A stretch of DNA of 64,000 nt, taken from contig NZ_ANBM01000001.1 of the NCBI RefSeq assembly GCF_002100115.1, positions 186,001-250,000 on the forward strand. Reading direction: 5' to 3'. A program made the position numbers and the translations under genes. Each line of letters begins with the position of its first letter. The stretch's first letter is position 1. This document shows positions 26,078-35,671 of this stretch, one piece after another. Source of the DNA: Anaerovibrio sp. JC8. Its GTDB lineage: Bacteria > Bacillota > Negativicutes > Selenomonadales > Selenomonadaceae. The notes beneath the pieces were generated by a model. The model searched no databases. It had not been told where the DNA came from and saw only the letters and a program-made list of their open reading frames with translations.

Positions 26078-27271
26078 CTACGGCTTCACCTCGGCTTCCG
26101 GATGGAAAATATCCACCTGACGGCGGGCAGCCATGTCCACATCAAACATGTTTACCAGCTCTTTTACCGCCTGAGTTGGAGAAATGACACCGTTTAATAC
26201 AGCATCCTTTACCTCCGGCATTCGGCCTGTTATAACCGGGTCATCAAAGAACAGGCTGTGGAGATGCTCATCAATCATGCTGTACATCCATTCCAGCAGC
26301 TGACGGTTACGGCGCTTGTTGAAAACACCGCTTTCCGTTGTCATTTCCTTAAAAGCCTGGATAACCTTCCACAACTCCGAAATACCGAACTTTGTATAGG
26401 CAGAGCAGAGATATGCGTGGGTTGGCCAGCCCTCTGTAGCAGGACGTATATATTCTATCATCCGCTCGTATTCAGCCCTGGCCACCTTGGCCTTCAGGAG
26501 ATTATCCCCATCAGCCTTGTTGATAACAATGGCATCAGCCAGCTCCATAATACCCTTCTTGATGCCCTGCAGGTCATCGCCGGCACCGGTAAGAACCACC
26601 AGCATAAAGAAATCCACCATTGATCTTACTGTAGTTTCCGACTGACCTACGCCAACGGTTTCAATAAGGATAATATCATAACCGGCAGCCTCGCACATCA
26701 GCATGGTTTCACGGCTTTTACGGGCCACGCCGCCAAGGGTTCCCCCGGCAGGAGAAGGCCTTATGAAGGCCTCCTGTCTACGGGAAAGAGTCCCCATTCT
26801 TGTTTTGTCGCCCAAAATTGAGCCCTTGGTAACAGAGCTGGTTGGGTCAACGGACAAGACGGCTACCCTATGGCCGGCATCGCAGAGCATATTACCGAAG
26901 GCTTCGATAATAGTACTCTTGCCGGCACCTGGCACGCCTGTAATACCTATTCTAAGTGCCTTTCCAGTATGTGGTAAAAGCCTTTGTAAAACCCGCTGTG
27001 CCTTGGCAAAATGCTTGGAATTATTGCTTTCAATGAGAGTTATAGCCCGGGATAATGTCATGCGGTCTCCGCTGAGAACCCCATTGACATAATCATCCTC
27101 ACTTAAGACCAGCCGCCGTTTTGGTTTCGTCTTACCACTTAATAAGTTAGGGTTGATATTGCCTACGGTGGTGTCCTTTATCCCCTCTATGCCGCCCATA
27201 ACGCTGCAGGCGAACTTTTCATTGGGCTCATCAGGAACCCAGCTTGGTTTTGAAGTGGTGTATTTTGCCAT
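26078..27271 (-). CDS. MeaB-like GTPase with N-terminal extension
   Basis: Second MeaB/ArgK-family GTPase in the window, 397 residues. About 60 extra N-terminal residues precede the part that aligns with the shorter MeaB (VLSGDRMTLSRAITLIES). P-loop GVPGAGKS at 112-119, DPTSSVTKGSILGDKTRM, ETVGVGQSE and NKADG are intact. It is 12 bases downstream of mutB and so is the likely chaperone of the heterodimeric mutase. What the extension does is unknown. Confidence 0.93.
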   Translation of the reverse strand: MAKYTTSKPSWVPDEPNEKFACSVMGGIEGIKDTTVGNINPNLLSGKTKPKRRLVLSEDDYVNGVLSGDRMTLSRAITLIESNNSKHFAKAQRVLQRLLPHTGKALRIGITGVPGAGKSTIIEAFGNMLCDAGHRVAVLSVDPTSSVTKGSILGDKTRMGTLSRRQEAFIRPSPAGGTLGGVARKSRETMLMCEAAGYDIILIETVGVGQSETTVRSMVDFFMLVVLTGAGDDLQGIKKGIMELADAIVINKADGDNLLKAKVARAEYERMIEYIRPATEGWPTHAYLCSAYTKFGISELWKVIQAFKEMTTESGVFNKRRNRQLLEWMYSMIDEHLHSLFFDDPVITGRMPEVKDAVLNGVISPTQAVKELVNMFDVDMAARRQVDIFHPEAEVKP

Positions 27272-27283
27272 AACCCGTCACCA

Positions 27284-29485
27284 TCACTCCTCTGCTAAGT
27301 CTTCCTTAGCTCTGTCAATCAACAGTGTAAGCAGCTTGATACCAGCCTCAGGAATATTGGTTCCTGGAGCGAAGATAGCCACTGCACCGCTTTCGTACAG
27401 GAAATCATAATCCTGAACCGGGATGACGCCGCCGATACAAACCATGATATCATCACGGCCCAGCTTTTCCAGCTCCTGAACCAGCTGTGGAAGGAGAGTA
27501 TTATGACCAGCGGCCAGGGAACTGAAACCTACCATGTGAACATCATTATCGACGGCATCCTGTGCAGTCTCCTCCGGGGTTTGGAAAAGAGGACCTACAT
27601 CAACATCCCAGCCCATATCGGCGAAGGAAGAAGCTATAACCTTCTGGCCTCTGTCATGACCATCCTGGCCCATCTTGGCCACGAAGATTCTTGGACGGCG
27701 ACCAGTAAGATTTTCAAATTCATCAGCCATTTCACGGGCTTTCTCCAAGGCACTCTTATCAGTGAACTCGGAGGAATATACGCCGGAAATAGTATGGATA
27801 ACAGCCTGGAATCGGCCGGAAACCTTCTCTACTGCATCGGAAATCTCACCCAGTGATGCATGAGCCCGGGCCGCATCAACAGCTGCTTCAAGCAGGTTAC
27901 CATTGTCACGGGATTCAGCTGCCTTGGTGATGCCCTCCAGACAACGGCGAACATCATCATCGTTACGCTCAGCCCGGAGTTTTTCCAGACGCTCAATCTG
28001 AGCCTGACGTACAGCAGTATTATCAATGGCCAAAATCTCCAGTGGGTCTTCCTTTTCCAGACGGAAACGGTTAAGACCTACGATGGACTCGTTGCCAGAG
28101 TCAATCTGAGCCTGACGGCGGGCAGCAGCTTCCTCGATACGCATCTTAGGCAAGCCGCTGTTAATAGCCTTGGCCATACCGCCCAGAGCCTCAACCTCCT
28201 GAATATGAGCCCAGGCGCGGCGGATGATCTCATTAGTGAGAGCCTCCACATAGTAGGAACCGCCCCAAGGGTCGATGATCTTACATACGCTGGTTTCATC
28301 CTGGATATACAGCTGAGTATTACGGGCAATACGGGCCGAGAAGTCAGTTGGCAGGGCAATGGCCTCATCCAGTGCATTGGTATGGAGTGACTGGGTATGT
28401 CCCAAAGCGGCACCCATGGCCTCCATCAAGGTACGGGATACATTGTTAAATGGATCCTGGGCTGTCAGTGACCAGCCGGAGGTCTGGCTGTGGGTTCTGA
28501 GGGCCATGGACTTGTCGTTGGTAGCCCCGAAGGACTTAACGATCTTTGCCCACAGTACACGGGCCGCACGCATCTTGGCAACCTCCATAAAGTAGTTCTT
28601 ACCGATAGCCCAGAAGAAGGACAGACGCTTAGCAAAGGCATCTACTGGCAGGCCTGCTGCCACACCAGTGCGGATGTATTCAAGACCATCCGCCAGAGTA
28701 TAACCCAACTCAATGTCCGCCGTAGCGCCAGCTTCCTGCATGTGATAGCCGGAAATGGAGATACTGTTGAACTTCGGCATGTACTTGGTGGTATATTCAA
28801 AAATATCACCGATAATACGCATGGACATCTCAGGTGGGTAAATATAAGTATTACGCACCATGAACTCCTTCAGAATATCATTCTGAATAGTTCCGGCCAT
28901 AACACTCTTGTCTACACCCTGCTCCTCACCGGAGAGAATGTAGAAGGCCAGGATTGGTAATACTGCACCGTTCATGGTCATGGATACGGACATCTGGTCA
29001 AGTGGAATGCCACTGAACAGAATACGCATATCCAAAATGGAGTCAATGGCAACGCCGGCCTTACCAACATCACCCAGAACTCGTGGATTATCGGAGTCAT
29101 AACCACGGTGGGTTGGCAGGTCAAAGGCGATGGACAGACCCTTCTGGCCAGCTGCCAGATTTCTGCGGTAGAATGCATTTGATTCCTCTGCAGTGGAGAA
29201 ACCGGCGTACTGACGAACGGTCCATGGACGGAATACATACATTGTAGAATATGGGCCACGGAGACATGGTGGAATGCCAGAGGCAAAATCCAGATGATTC
29301 ATGTGCTCATATTCATCATAGTTATACAACGGTTTTATAGGAATATGCTCCATTGTCTTGCCAGTCAGCTTGTCAAAATTGGCACCGGCAGCGTCCTCAA
29401 ACAGCTTGCGCCATTCTTCAGGGCTTCTCTCTGGAGCTTCTTTAAGGTTCATACTGGTAAAATCAGGGTTGTTAAAAGAAGCCAT
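27284..29485 (-). CDS. mutB: Methylmalonyl-CoA mutase large (alpha, catalytic) subunit
   Basis: 733 residues from the ATG that overlaps the mutA stop (TGATG); a GTG one codon earlier is possible. An N-terminal TIM barrel has Tyr83 in [17 protein letters not shown], Thr199 and Gln201 in GTIQND, Arg211 in VRNTYIYPP and His248 in [11 protein letters not shown], all residues known for methylmalonyl-CoA mutase. The C-terminal B12 domain has [11 protein letters not shown] (DxHxxG). It forms a heterodimer with MutA and interconverts succinyl-CoA and methylmalonyl-CoA. Confidence 0.96.
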   Translation of the reverse strand: MASFNNPDFTSMNLKEAPERSPEEWRKLFEDAAGANFDKLTGKTMEHIPIKPLYNYDEYEHMNHLDFASGIPPCLRGPYSTMYVFRPWTVRQYAGFSTAEESNAFYRRNLAAGQKGLSIAFDLPTHRGYDSDNPRVLGDVGKAGVAIDSILDMRILFSGIPLDQMSVSMTMNGAVLPILAFYILSGEEQGVDKSVMAGTIQNDILKEFMVRNTYIYPPEMSMRIIGDIFEYTTKYMPKFNSISISGYHMQEAGATADIELGYTLADGLEYIRTGVAAGLPVDAFAKRLSFFWAIGKNYFMEVAKMRAARVLWAKIVKSFGATNDKSMALRTHSQTSGWSLTAQDPFNNVSRTLMEAMGAALGHTQSLHTNALDEAIALPTDFSARIARNTQLYIQDETSVCKIIDPWGGSYYVEALTNEIIRRAWAHIQEVEALGGMAKAINSGLPKMRIEEAAARRQAQIDSGNESIVGLNRFRLEKEDPLEILAIDNTAVRQAQIERLEKLRAERNDDDVRRCLEGITKAAESRDNGNLLEAAVDAARAHASLGEISDAVEKVSGRFQAVIHTISGVYSSEFTDKSALEKAREMADEFENLTGRRPRIFVAKMGQDGHDRGQKVIASSFADMGWDVDVGPLFQTPEETAQDAVDNDVHMVGFSSLAAGHNTLLPQLVQELEKLGRDDIMVCIGGVIPVQDYDFLYESGAVAIFAPGTNIPEAGIKLLTLLIDRAKEDLAEE

Positions 29486-31686
29486 CACTCAATCATCCCT
29501 TTCTTCTTCTGCAGTGCCTGCAGGATTTCGTAACAATTTGCCTTGACAGAAATGTATTTATCTATACCGGCATTGTCGTAAGTTTCCTTCAAATCCTTTG
29601 GTGCTTCACCAGCCAGGAATACGGTGGCATTAGGCAATGCCTCGTGAAGCATTGGAGCCAGCTTAGGCACAATATCAGGATATGTAGCATCAGTGGAGCA
29701 GATTACTACTGCGTCTGCCCCGGATTCCTTGGCGGTGGCTGCAGCCTCCTCCTCAGTTGGGAAGCCGTTGTTGCCCAGTACCTCAAAGGCACCTACCTGC
29801 AGGAAGCCGGTGGTGAAGTCTGCTCTGGCCTTATGCTGTGGAATAGGCCCCATATTAGCCAGGAAAATTCTTACATTATCATCATTCTTTTCCTTATATT
29901 CCTCAGTGATCATGCGGAGAGCCTCATAGCGCTCACTCCAGCGATGGGCATCAATCTTCTCAATCTCCTCCGCATTCTCCGCACATTTAGGACAAGTAAG
30001 AGCCTCACGCAGCTCTGCCAATGTGGCACCTGCCTTGGCTGCCTCAATGACAGCCTCCATGCTTCCCTTGGCCTCCTTAATTTTGGCCAAAGCATCCTGG
30101 CAGAACTTGCTGTCAATATCCTCAACATATTCAGCAATATCAGCACTACGGAGCTTTTTATTCTCGGCAAAATCCTCTTCTCTAGGGTCCAGCCGAACCT
30201 CTGTCATATTAGGATACATATTGGAGCCAACGATACGGTCGCGGCGCAGCTCCAGCTTCTTGAAGCGGTCAGCCAGAATAAGGCCAATCTGCTCCTGTGG
30301 ATAGCCTTCCTTCAGGGCATCTACGATACCGCCCTTGGCTTCAACAACCTTAAATTCCTCCCAGATTTTTTCCTTAACCTGCTTGGTAAGGGTTTCTACA
30401 GCCCAGGAACCGCCAGCCGGATCAATAGGCTGCAGGAGACCGAACTCCTCCTGAAGCATAATCTGCACGTTTCTGGCAATACGGCGGGAGAATTCATCAC
30501 CCTTGCGGATAACCTCATCAAATGGAGGATTTTCGAAGGAATCCAGGCCGCCTACCACGCCGGAGAAGATTTCCGAGGTATTGCGCAGCATATTTACATA
30601 AGGATCATAAACCGTCTTGAAGAACCGGGCTGGACGGGCATGGATGAACATCTTCTGCACTTCTGTGCTACCACCAAAGGCTTCGATAATCTGGGACCAG
30701 ATAGGACGCACGGCGCGAAGCTTGGCAATCTGCATAAAGAAGTTGGCGCCCATGGAGAACTCGAAGGCCACCTGTCCGGCTGCCTCATCAATTGTAAGTC
30801 CCCGTTCCAGCATAGCTCTGATATAATCAGTAGCCACAGCCAGACTGTAGGCTACTTCCTGTATATCGTTAGCACCGCCATTACTGAAAACATCACTTCT
30901 TACGAAGCAGGTTTTCAGCCCCGGAGCATTCTTGATGGCCCACTTGGCGGCTTCATAAGCTTCATCATAGAGCTTGGCAAGGGACTGACCATTTTTGCCT
31001 GTTGCCACCAGTTCCCCCACTGGATTGGCACCAATAATTCCCTTTAAGCTCTTTACATCCTGTCCACTGGATTTTAAGGTTGCCACCACCAGGGACAGCA
31101 TAGGTACAGCAGAAGCTCCGGCATAAATATACAGTGGATATTTGTCCAGCTTTAATCCACTTAACAAATCATGCATATCCTGCAGGGTGGTGATACTGCA
31201 GCCACCCTCACCAGGCTTATCTGCATCCTTGGCATCCACGCAGGATACAGTGGCCTTATCCAGACATACATTATAGATTGTAGAGCCTCTGTCGATTTCA
31301 TGCTTCAGGAGCTCATTGTTCTCCTTTGGCATGGTTTCATCACAGGACTGAGCGATACCCCATGGAGATTCTATGTAGCCATTTGGCTTTGCACCCCTCA
31401 TAAAATCGTCCATTCCCGGGAAGGACTTTTTAGGCAGGATAGGATCAGTATCCTTTCTAAAATACATTGGTGAAAAAGTTATACCCTCATAAGTTTTGGT
31501 ATACATTTTCTTTTCGAACGGAGCACCTTTTAAAAGTGCTATGCATGCTTCCTTCCACTCATCATACGTTGGCGGCTGGAATTCATCCAAAGGCACATCA
31601 GGAAATGTTGTTTGCTGCTCAGCCTTTTTCAGAATGGCCTGAAGATCCAGCTCTTCTTGGGCCTGACCGCTTTTCTCCTCATTCAT
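29485..31686 (-). CDS. mutA: Methylmalonyl-CoA mutase small (beta) subunit
   Basis: 733-residue partner of MutB. It has the same two-domain layout but is non-catalytic in this family: the B12 domain near the C terminus lacks DxHxxG and reads [13 protein letters not shown] in that region. [18 protein letters not shown] and [15 protein letters not shown] are small-subunit features. The ATG at 31686 is chosen because AGGAGG is eight bases upstream. First gene of an operon controlled by a cobalamin riboswitch. Confidence 0.95.
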   Translation of the reverse strand: MNEEKSGQAQEELDLQAILKKAEQQTTFPDVPLDEFQPPTYDEWKEACIALLKGAPFEKKMYTKTYEGITFSPMYFRKDTDPILPKKSFPGMDDFMRGAKPNGYIESPWGIAQSCDETMPKENNELLKHEIDRGSTIYNVCLDKATVSCVDAKDADKPGEGGCSITTLQDMHDLLSGLKLDKYPLYIYAGASAVPMLSLVVATLKSSGQDVKSLKGIIGANPVGELVATGKNGQSLAKLYDEAYEAAKWAIKNAPGLKTCFVRSDVFSNGGANDIQEVAYSLAVATDYIRAMLERGLTIDEAAGQVAFEFSMGANFFMQIAKLRAVRPIWSQIIEAFGGSTEVQKMFIHARPARFFKTVYDPYVNMLRNTSEIFSGVVGGLDSFENPPFDEVIRKGDEFSRRIARNVQIMLQEEFGLLQPIDPAGGSWAVETLTKQVKEKIWEEFKVVEAKGGIVDALKEGYPQEQIGLILADRFKKLELRRDRIVGSNMYPNMTEVRLDPREEDFAENKKLRSADIAEYVEDIDSKFCQDALAKIKEAKGSMEAVIEAAKAGATLAELREALTCPKCAENAEEIEKIDAHRWSERYEALRMITEEYKEKNDDNVRIFLANMGPIPQHKARADFTTGFLQVGAFEVLGNNGFPTEEEAAATAKESGADAVVICSTDATYPDIVPKLAPMLHEALPNATVFLAGEAPKDLKETYDNAGIDKYISVKANCYEILQALQKKKGMIE

Positions 31687-31711
31687 TGAATTTACCTCCT
31701 TCACACAAAAT

Positions 31712-31740
31712 AAAACCATCTGCATAGAGTGTGCAGATGG
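31712..31740 (-). terminator. Riboswitch-associated terminator before mutA
   Basis: Perfect 9-bp stem CCATCTGCA / TGCAGATGG with a seven-base loop, then TTTTATTTT on the minus strand, ending just before the mutA ribosome site. A GGGGATGGACT segment upstream (31852-31862) could pair with the 5' arm as an antiterminator. Confidence 0.8.
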
Positions 31741-31939
31741 AGTGACGGAAAAATATCTGTCTGGAAAAATAAAAATCCGACTTACATAAATAAGCCGGAG
31801 ATTGATACCAGATAAATGAATCGCCTAAACTCGCAGATATTCACCCATCGTAGTCCATCCCCTACCCATCGCTCGCAGGTACAAGCATCTTGTTATCAAA
31901 GGGTTGCTGGCAGCCCTTTGAAATTGTTCGCTAACGGAA

Positions 31940-32115
31940 ATGATAAAACAGGCAGTTCTCCTGGCTCAGGTTCTCAGCTTGGTACGCCTTCCCAAATCAC
32001 ATTGCCCGTGACTCAGTGACATAAATGTACCTTGCTCCCCTATACAGTGGCGGGACCGCTCCGGCTTTTTACCGGATTCTCTATTAAGTCTGATAAACAG
32101 ACACCTGTCCGTACT
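31940..32115 (-). promoter_or_regulatory. Adenosylcobalamin riboswitch
   Basis: Read on the minus strand the element has CCGGTAAAAAGCCGG followed by AGCGGTCCCGCCACTGT, then GTCACTGAGTCACGGGCAA, GGGAAGGC and AGCCAGGAGAACTGCCTGT (the B12 box region). These are the conserved blocks of the cobalamin riboswitch in the correct order. It is followed by about 250 bases of structured leader containing an intrinsic terminator and then mutA. AdoCbl is the cofactor of the downstream enzyme. Confidence 0.93.
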
Positions 32116-32131
32116 CTATTCAATTAATTTC

Positions 32132-32160
32132 ATTCTAAATCGTTATATATTAATTGTCAA
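32132..32160 (-). promoter_or_regulatory. Promoter of the riboswitch-mutAB operon
   Basis: Consensus TTGACA, 17-base spacer, TAGAAT on the minus strand, placing the transcript start just before the riboswitch. Confidence 0.85.
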
Positions 32161-32186
32161 TGCACGCAAGGCATATTTGTATGACA

Positions 32187-32279
32187 ATTATAACGAAATG
32201 GTTCAAATTTTTCCTTTAAAGGAAAAATATTCCACTTAACGTTTCAACGAGGCGAAAGATATCTTTTGTGCCGAGTTAT
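32187..32279 (-). repeat. Intergenic repeat element, copy A
   Basis: Shares the order ATAACTCGG, hairpin, CCTCGTTGAAACG, TAAG.GGAATATTTTTCC, GGAAAAATT.GAAC.ATT.CG, TATAAT with a second copy at 52105-52192. Here it lies upstream of the mutAB promoter. Confidence 0.65.
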
Positions 32280-32283
32280 TACG

Positions 32284-32324
32284 AAAATATGCCTATGGTG
32301 TATTGATATATCACCATAGGCATA
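32284..32324 (-). terminator. Terminator after the P-type ATPase gene
   Basis: Perfect 13-bp stem TATGCCTATGGTG / CACCATAGGCATA with an 11-base loop and TTTTC tail on the minus strand, right after the stop codon. Confidence 0.9.
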
Positions 32325-32328
32325 CCTA

Positions 32329-34971
32329 CTATCTAATAATTATTCTTCTGATTACATCCACCGGAATAACCAACACGGCCATACCGGCACACAACAGCCA
32401 GGTCTGTAATGACAGTGGTTCCACGCTGAGGACCTCACCGCCAAATTCCACGAACACCCACTGCATGGCGAAGATAGCAAAGCTCACAAGCAGGAAGGTA
32501 TTATTGCGGCCCAAATGTTCAAATACATTCAAATGCTCCGTACGGGCGTTGAAGCCATTAAAGGTAATGGCCATCATAAAGGTGGCAAATAAGGCTGACT
32601 TCAAATAGGTGGTGGTCACATCACCAAACAAATTCCGCACCGGTTCAAAGAACAAAATGCTCAGACAAATTGTTGTAATTACCAGAGCATTAATGATAAC
32701 CTGCGTTAACATTTTTTTCGTCACGATGCTTTCCTGCCGTGCCACCGGCTTTTCCTGCATGTATTCCTTCAAGGCCGGCTCACTGCCGTAGGCAATGGCC
32801 GCCAGGGTATCCATGGCCAGGTTAATCAGCAGAAGCTGAATAACCGTCAGCACGATATTCTCCCCCAGCATCGGCCCCAAAAAGCAGACCAGCACCGCTG
32901 CCACATTGACAGTCAGCTGGAAAATCAGGAACTTTCTGATACTCTTGAAAATGGAACGGCCATACAAAATTGCCTTTACCACCGATTGGAAATTGTCATC
33001 AAGAATAGTAATATCGCCGGCCTCCTTGGCCACCTCAGTGCCGCTGCCCATGGCAAAGCCCACCTCCGCCTTCTTCAGGGCAGGAGCATCATTTACCCCG
33101 TCACCGGTCATGCCTACAACCAAATCCAAATCCTGTGCCACATGCACCAGACGGCTCTTATCAGTTGGCAGGGCCCTTGCTACAACCCGCAGCTTTGGCA
33201 GAACAGCTTTAAGCTCACCATCGGACATGGCCTTCATTTCCGCCGAAGTCAGCACCACGTCATTATCAGAATGAATTAGGCCGGACTCCTTGGCAATGGC
33301 CACGGCAGTTTCCCGTTTGTCGCCGGTAATCATGACCACCTGTACCCCGGCCTGCTGCACCTCGCGGATAGCTCCCATGGCTTCCGGACGCAGATTGTCA
33401 CGGATACTGATAATTCCCACCAGCGTAAGAGGGCCAGCTGCCTCAGCCTCCCCATGCTCATTGACCTGCCCTGGACCATAGGCCACTGCTAAAAGTCGCA
33501 TGGAGCGGGCCGCCTGTTCATCAATATATCGCTGCAGGCCGTTGTCAGCTGCCAGAGAATGAACGGTGCCATCTGCCCCTAAATAGCTGCTGCATTTATC
33601 CAGCAAAACCTCCGGAGCACCTTTTAAATAGCATACGGCTTCATTATTTTCCCGCACTGCCACCGCCGAGTACTTATCCTTGGAATTAAAGTATTTAAAA
33701 CCAATGGCCGTATCCCGCTTAATCTCGTCCTGAAGCTCAGCATCCATAAGTGCCTTGATGATGGACCGGTCGGTGCTGTTACCACCGATTACCGCCCCAT
33801 TGCCCGCGTGGGCACTGTTATTTAAGCCTGCAGCCATAAGGAATTTTTCTATATAATCCTCAGAAGCCGCTGCCCCCGTCGGGTGCTTCAGCTCCAGCCT
33901 GCCAATGCTTTTAATATTGCTTAAATCTCCCAGGGTTATATCCACCACGGACAGCTTGCCCTCCGTAATGGTACCGGTTTTATCAGTAAACAGAATGCTT
34001 AGACTTCCGGAGGTTTCAATACCATTTATCTTCTTGACCAGCACATTGTCCTTTTCCATTTTAAGGCTCTGCACTGACAGCAGCATGGAGGTAAGCATAG
34101 GCAGTCCCTCCGGCACTGCACAGACAATAACCGTTACCGCCACTGTTACGGCATCAATAATCAGCCGCACCCATTCCCATACAGAGTCCGGAGCCGCTCC
34201 TGTTGCAAAGGTCTTTATCAGGATACCCAACACAATAGCGATGGCTCCCACATAGCCGAAGGTGGAAATATGATGGGCCAGTTTGTCCAGCTTCACCTGC
34301 AACGGTGTCCGACGGGCCACAGACTGAGCCTCCAAGGCCAGCTTGCCAAACAAGGTGTTATCCCCCACCACACAGCTTTCCAGATATGCTTCACCGCTGC
34401 ACACCACAGTACCCCGATAAGCATAGTGGGAATTCAGCAAATCATCTATATCGTAGGAGTTTTCCTCCTCCGTCAGAGGATATTTATAAATTTCCTCAGT
34501 TTCGCCATTTAATACGGACTGGTCCAGATTAACCGAACCCTCCACCAAAACACCATCCGTTGGCAAGCGGTCACCGGCCTGCAAAAAAATAATATCCCCA
34601 GCCACCACATCGGCTACAGGAATCTCAGACAGGCTTCCTTCCCTCAGAACCTTGGTCATATCCTTGGCCGCCTCGTCATTTCTGAGGGCCACGGCCTTGC
34701 CCTCCTGCTTGTACTCACTGATAGATGCCACCCCATTGGCAATGAGGATAGCAACTAAAATGCCCACCGGCTCAAACCATTCCGCCTGACCCATAAAATA
34801 AAGTACGCCCTGAATAATCAGAGCGACCAAGAGAATCATTATCATAGGGTCCTTAAACCCCTGCATTATTTTTTTCCATAGGGAATCCCGTTCCAGCTGA
34901 GTCAGGGAATTGCTGCCATATTTGGCACGGCGTTCTTCAATTTCACTTAAAGACAACCCTTGTAATTTCAT
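32329..34971 (-). CDS. Cation-transporting P-type ATPase (Ca2+ ATPase-like, PMCA subgroup)
   Basis: Membrane pump of the P2 type, 880 residues. The phosphorylated aspartate is Asp330 in DKTGTITEG; ATP-domain motifs KGAPEVLL and MTGDGVNDAPALKKA are present. The ion-site segment VPEGLPM in membrane helix 4 and NLAMDTLAAIAYGSEPA in helix 6 match plasma-membrane type Ca2+ ATPases; Mn2+ is an alternative given the TerC neighbour. The ATG at 34971 is used because GGGAGAG precedes it. It follows terC by 24 bases in an apparent operon. Confidence 0.9.
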   Translation of the reverse strand: MKLQGLSLSEIEERRAKYGSNSLTQLERDSLWKKIMQGFKDPMIMILLVALIIQGVLYFMGQAEWFEPVGILVAILIANGVASISEYKQEGKAVALRNDEAAKDMTKVLREGSLSEIPVADVVAGDIIFLQAGDRLPTDGVLVEGSVNLDQSVLNGETEEIYKYPLTEEENSYDIDDLLNSHYAYRGTVVCSGEAYLESCVVGDNTLFGKLALEAQSVARRTPLQVKLDKLAHHISTFGYVGAIAIVLGILIKTFATGAAPDSVWEWVRLIIDAVTVAVTVIVCAVPEGLPMLTSMLLSVQSLKMEKDNVLVKKINGIETSGSLSILFTDKTGTITEGKLSVVDITLGDLSNIKSIGRLELKHPTGAAASEDYIEKFLMAAGLNNSAHAGNGAVIGGNSTDRSIIKALMDAELQDEIKRDTAIGFKYFNSKDKYSAVAVRENNEAVCYLKGAPEVLLDKCSSYLGADGTVHSLAADNGLQRYIDEQAARSMRLLAVAYGPGQVNEHGEAEAAGPLTLVGIISIRDNLRPEAMGAIREVQQAGVQVVMITGDKRETAVAIAKESGLIHSDNDVVLTSAEMKAMSDGELKAVLPKLRVVARALPTDKSRLVHVAQDLDLVVGMTGDGVNDAPALKKAEVGFAMGSGTEVAKEAGDITILDDNFQSVVKAILYGRSIFKSIRKFLIFQLTVNVAAVLVCFLGPMLGENIVLTVIQLLLINLAMDTLAAIAYGSEPALKEYMQEKPVARQESIVTKKMLTQVIINALVITTICLSILFFEPVRNLFGDVTTTYLKSALFATFMMAITFNGFNARTEHLNVFEHLGRNNTFLLVSFAIFAMQWVFVEFGGEVLSVEPLSLQTWLLCAGMAVLVIPVDVIRRIIIR

Positions 34972-34995
34972 ATAACTCTCCCACACAACACCAGT

Positions 34996-35670
34996 TTATT
35001 CCGCCTGAACCTGCTTCTTTTTGCCATACCCGATAATGCAAACGCCCAAAGCCAGTACAGCCGGCACAATAATCGAGGCCATAGGCCCCAAAGCACCTTC
35101 AATTACGGGACCAATGCTGGCATCATGAATAAGCATGCTGCCTCCTGTCCAGCCTAAAATACCAGACCCAAGATAAATCAGCACAGGCCAGTTATCCAAC
35201 AGCTTGCCAATAATCTGGCTGCTGCCCACCACAATTGGCACACTGATAATCAGACCAATAACCACCAGCAAAAAGCTGCCGTGGGCCGCTCCGGCTACTG
35301 CCAGTACATTATCAATACCCATGGCCGCATCCGCCACAATAATGGTCTTTACCGCCCCGGCGAAATTATCCGCTTCCTCCACATGGCCCTCCTTGGCCGG
35401 AGCCAGCAGCTTAATGGCAATTGGAAGCAGCAACAGACCACCCAGAGCCTGAAGATACGGAATAGACAAGAGATACACCGCCAACAGGGTCATGACAATA
35501 CGGATAATCACCGCCCCGGCAGTACCCACCAAAACAGCCTTCTTTTTCAGTTCATCCGGCAAACGATGGGCTGCCATGGCAATTACCACCGCATTATCTC
35601 CGGCCAATACCAGATCCAGTATAACAATAGAGAATAAGGCTGTCCAAAATTCTACAGTAAAAACAGTCAA
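34996..35670 (-). CDS. TerC family integral membrane protein
   Basis: 224 residues, about seven membrane helices. LDLVLAGDNAVVIAMAA and the second DAAMGIDNVLAVAGAA, each with membrane-embedded Asp/Asn, are the duplicated TerC signature. Related proteins (YkoY, YceF, Alx) export or meter manganese. The start codon is a TTG with GGAG about ten bases upstream, just after the stop of the O-antigen ligase gene. The downstream P-type ATPase suggests a shared role in metal export or in metallating secreted proteins. No yybP-ykoY riboswitch is seen. Confidence 0.88.
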   Translation of the reverse strand: MTVFTVEFWTALFSIVILDLVLAGDNAVVIAMAAHRLPDELKKKAVLVGTAGAVIIRIVMTLLAVYLLSIPYLQALGGLLLLPIAIKLLAPAKEGHVEEADNFAGAVKTIIVADAAMGIDNVLAVAGAAHGSFLLVVIGLIISVPIVVGSSQIIGKLLDNWPVLIYLGSGILGWTGGSMLIHDASIGPVIEGALGPMASIIVPAVLALGVCIIGYGKKKQVQAE

Positions 35671-35671
35671 A

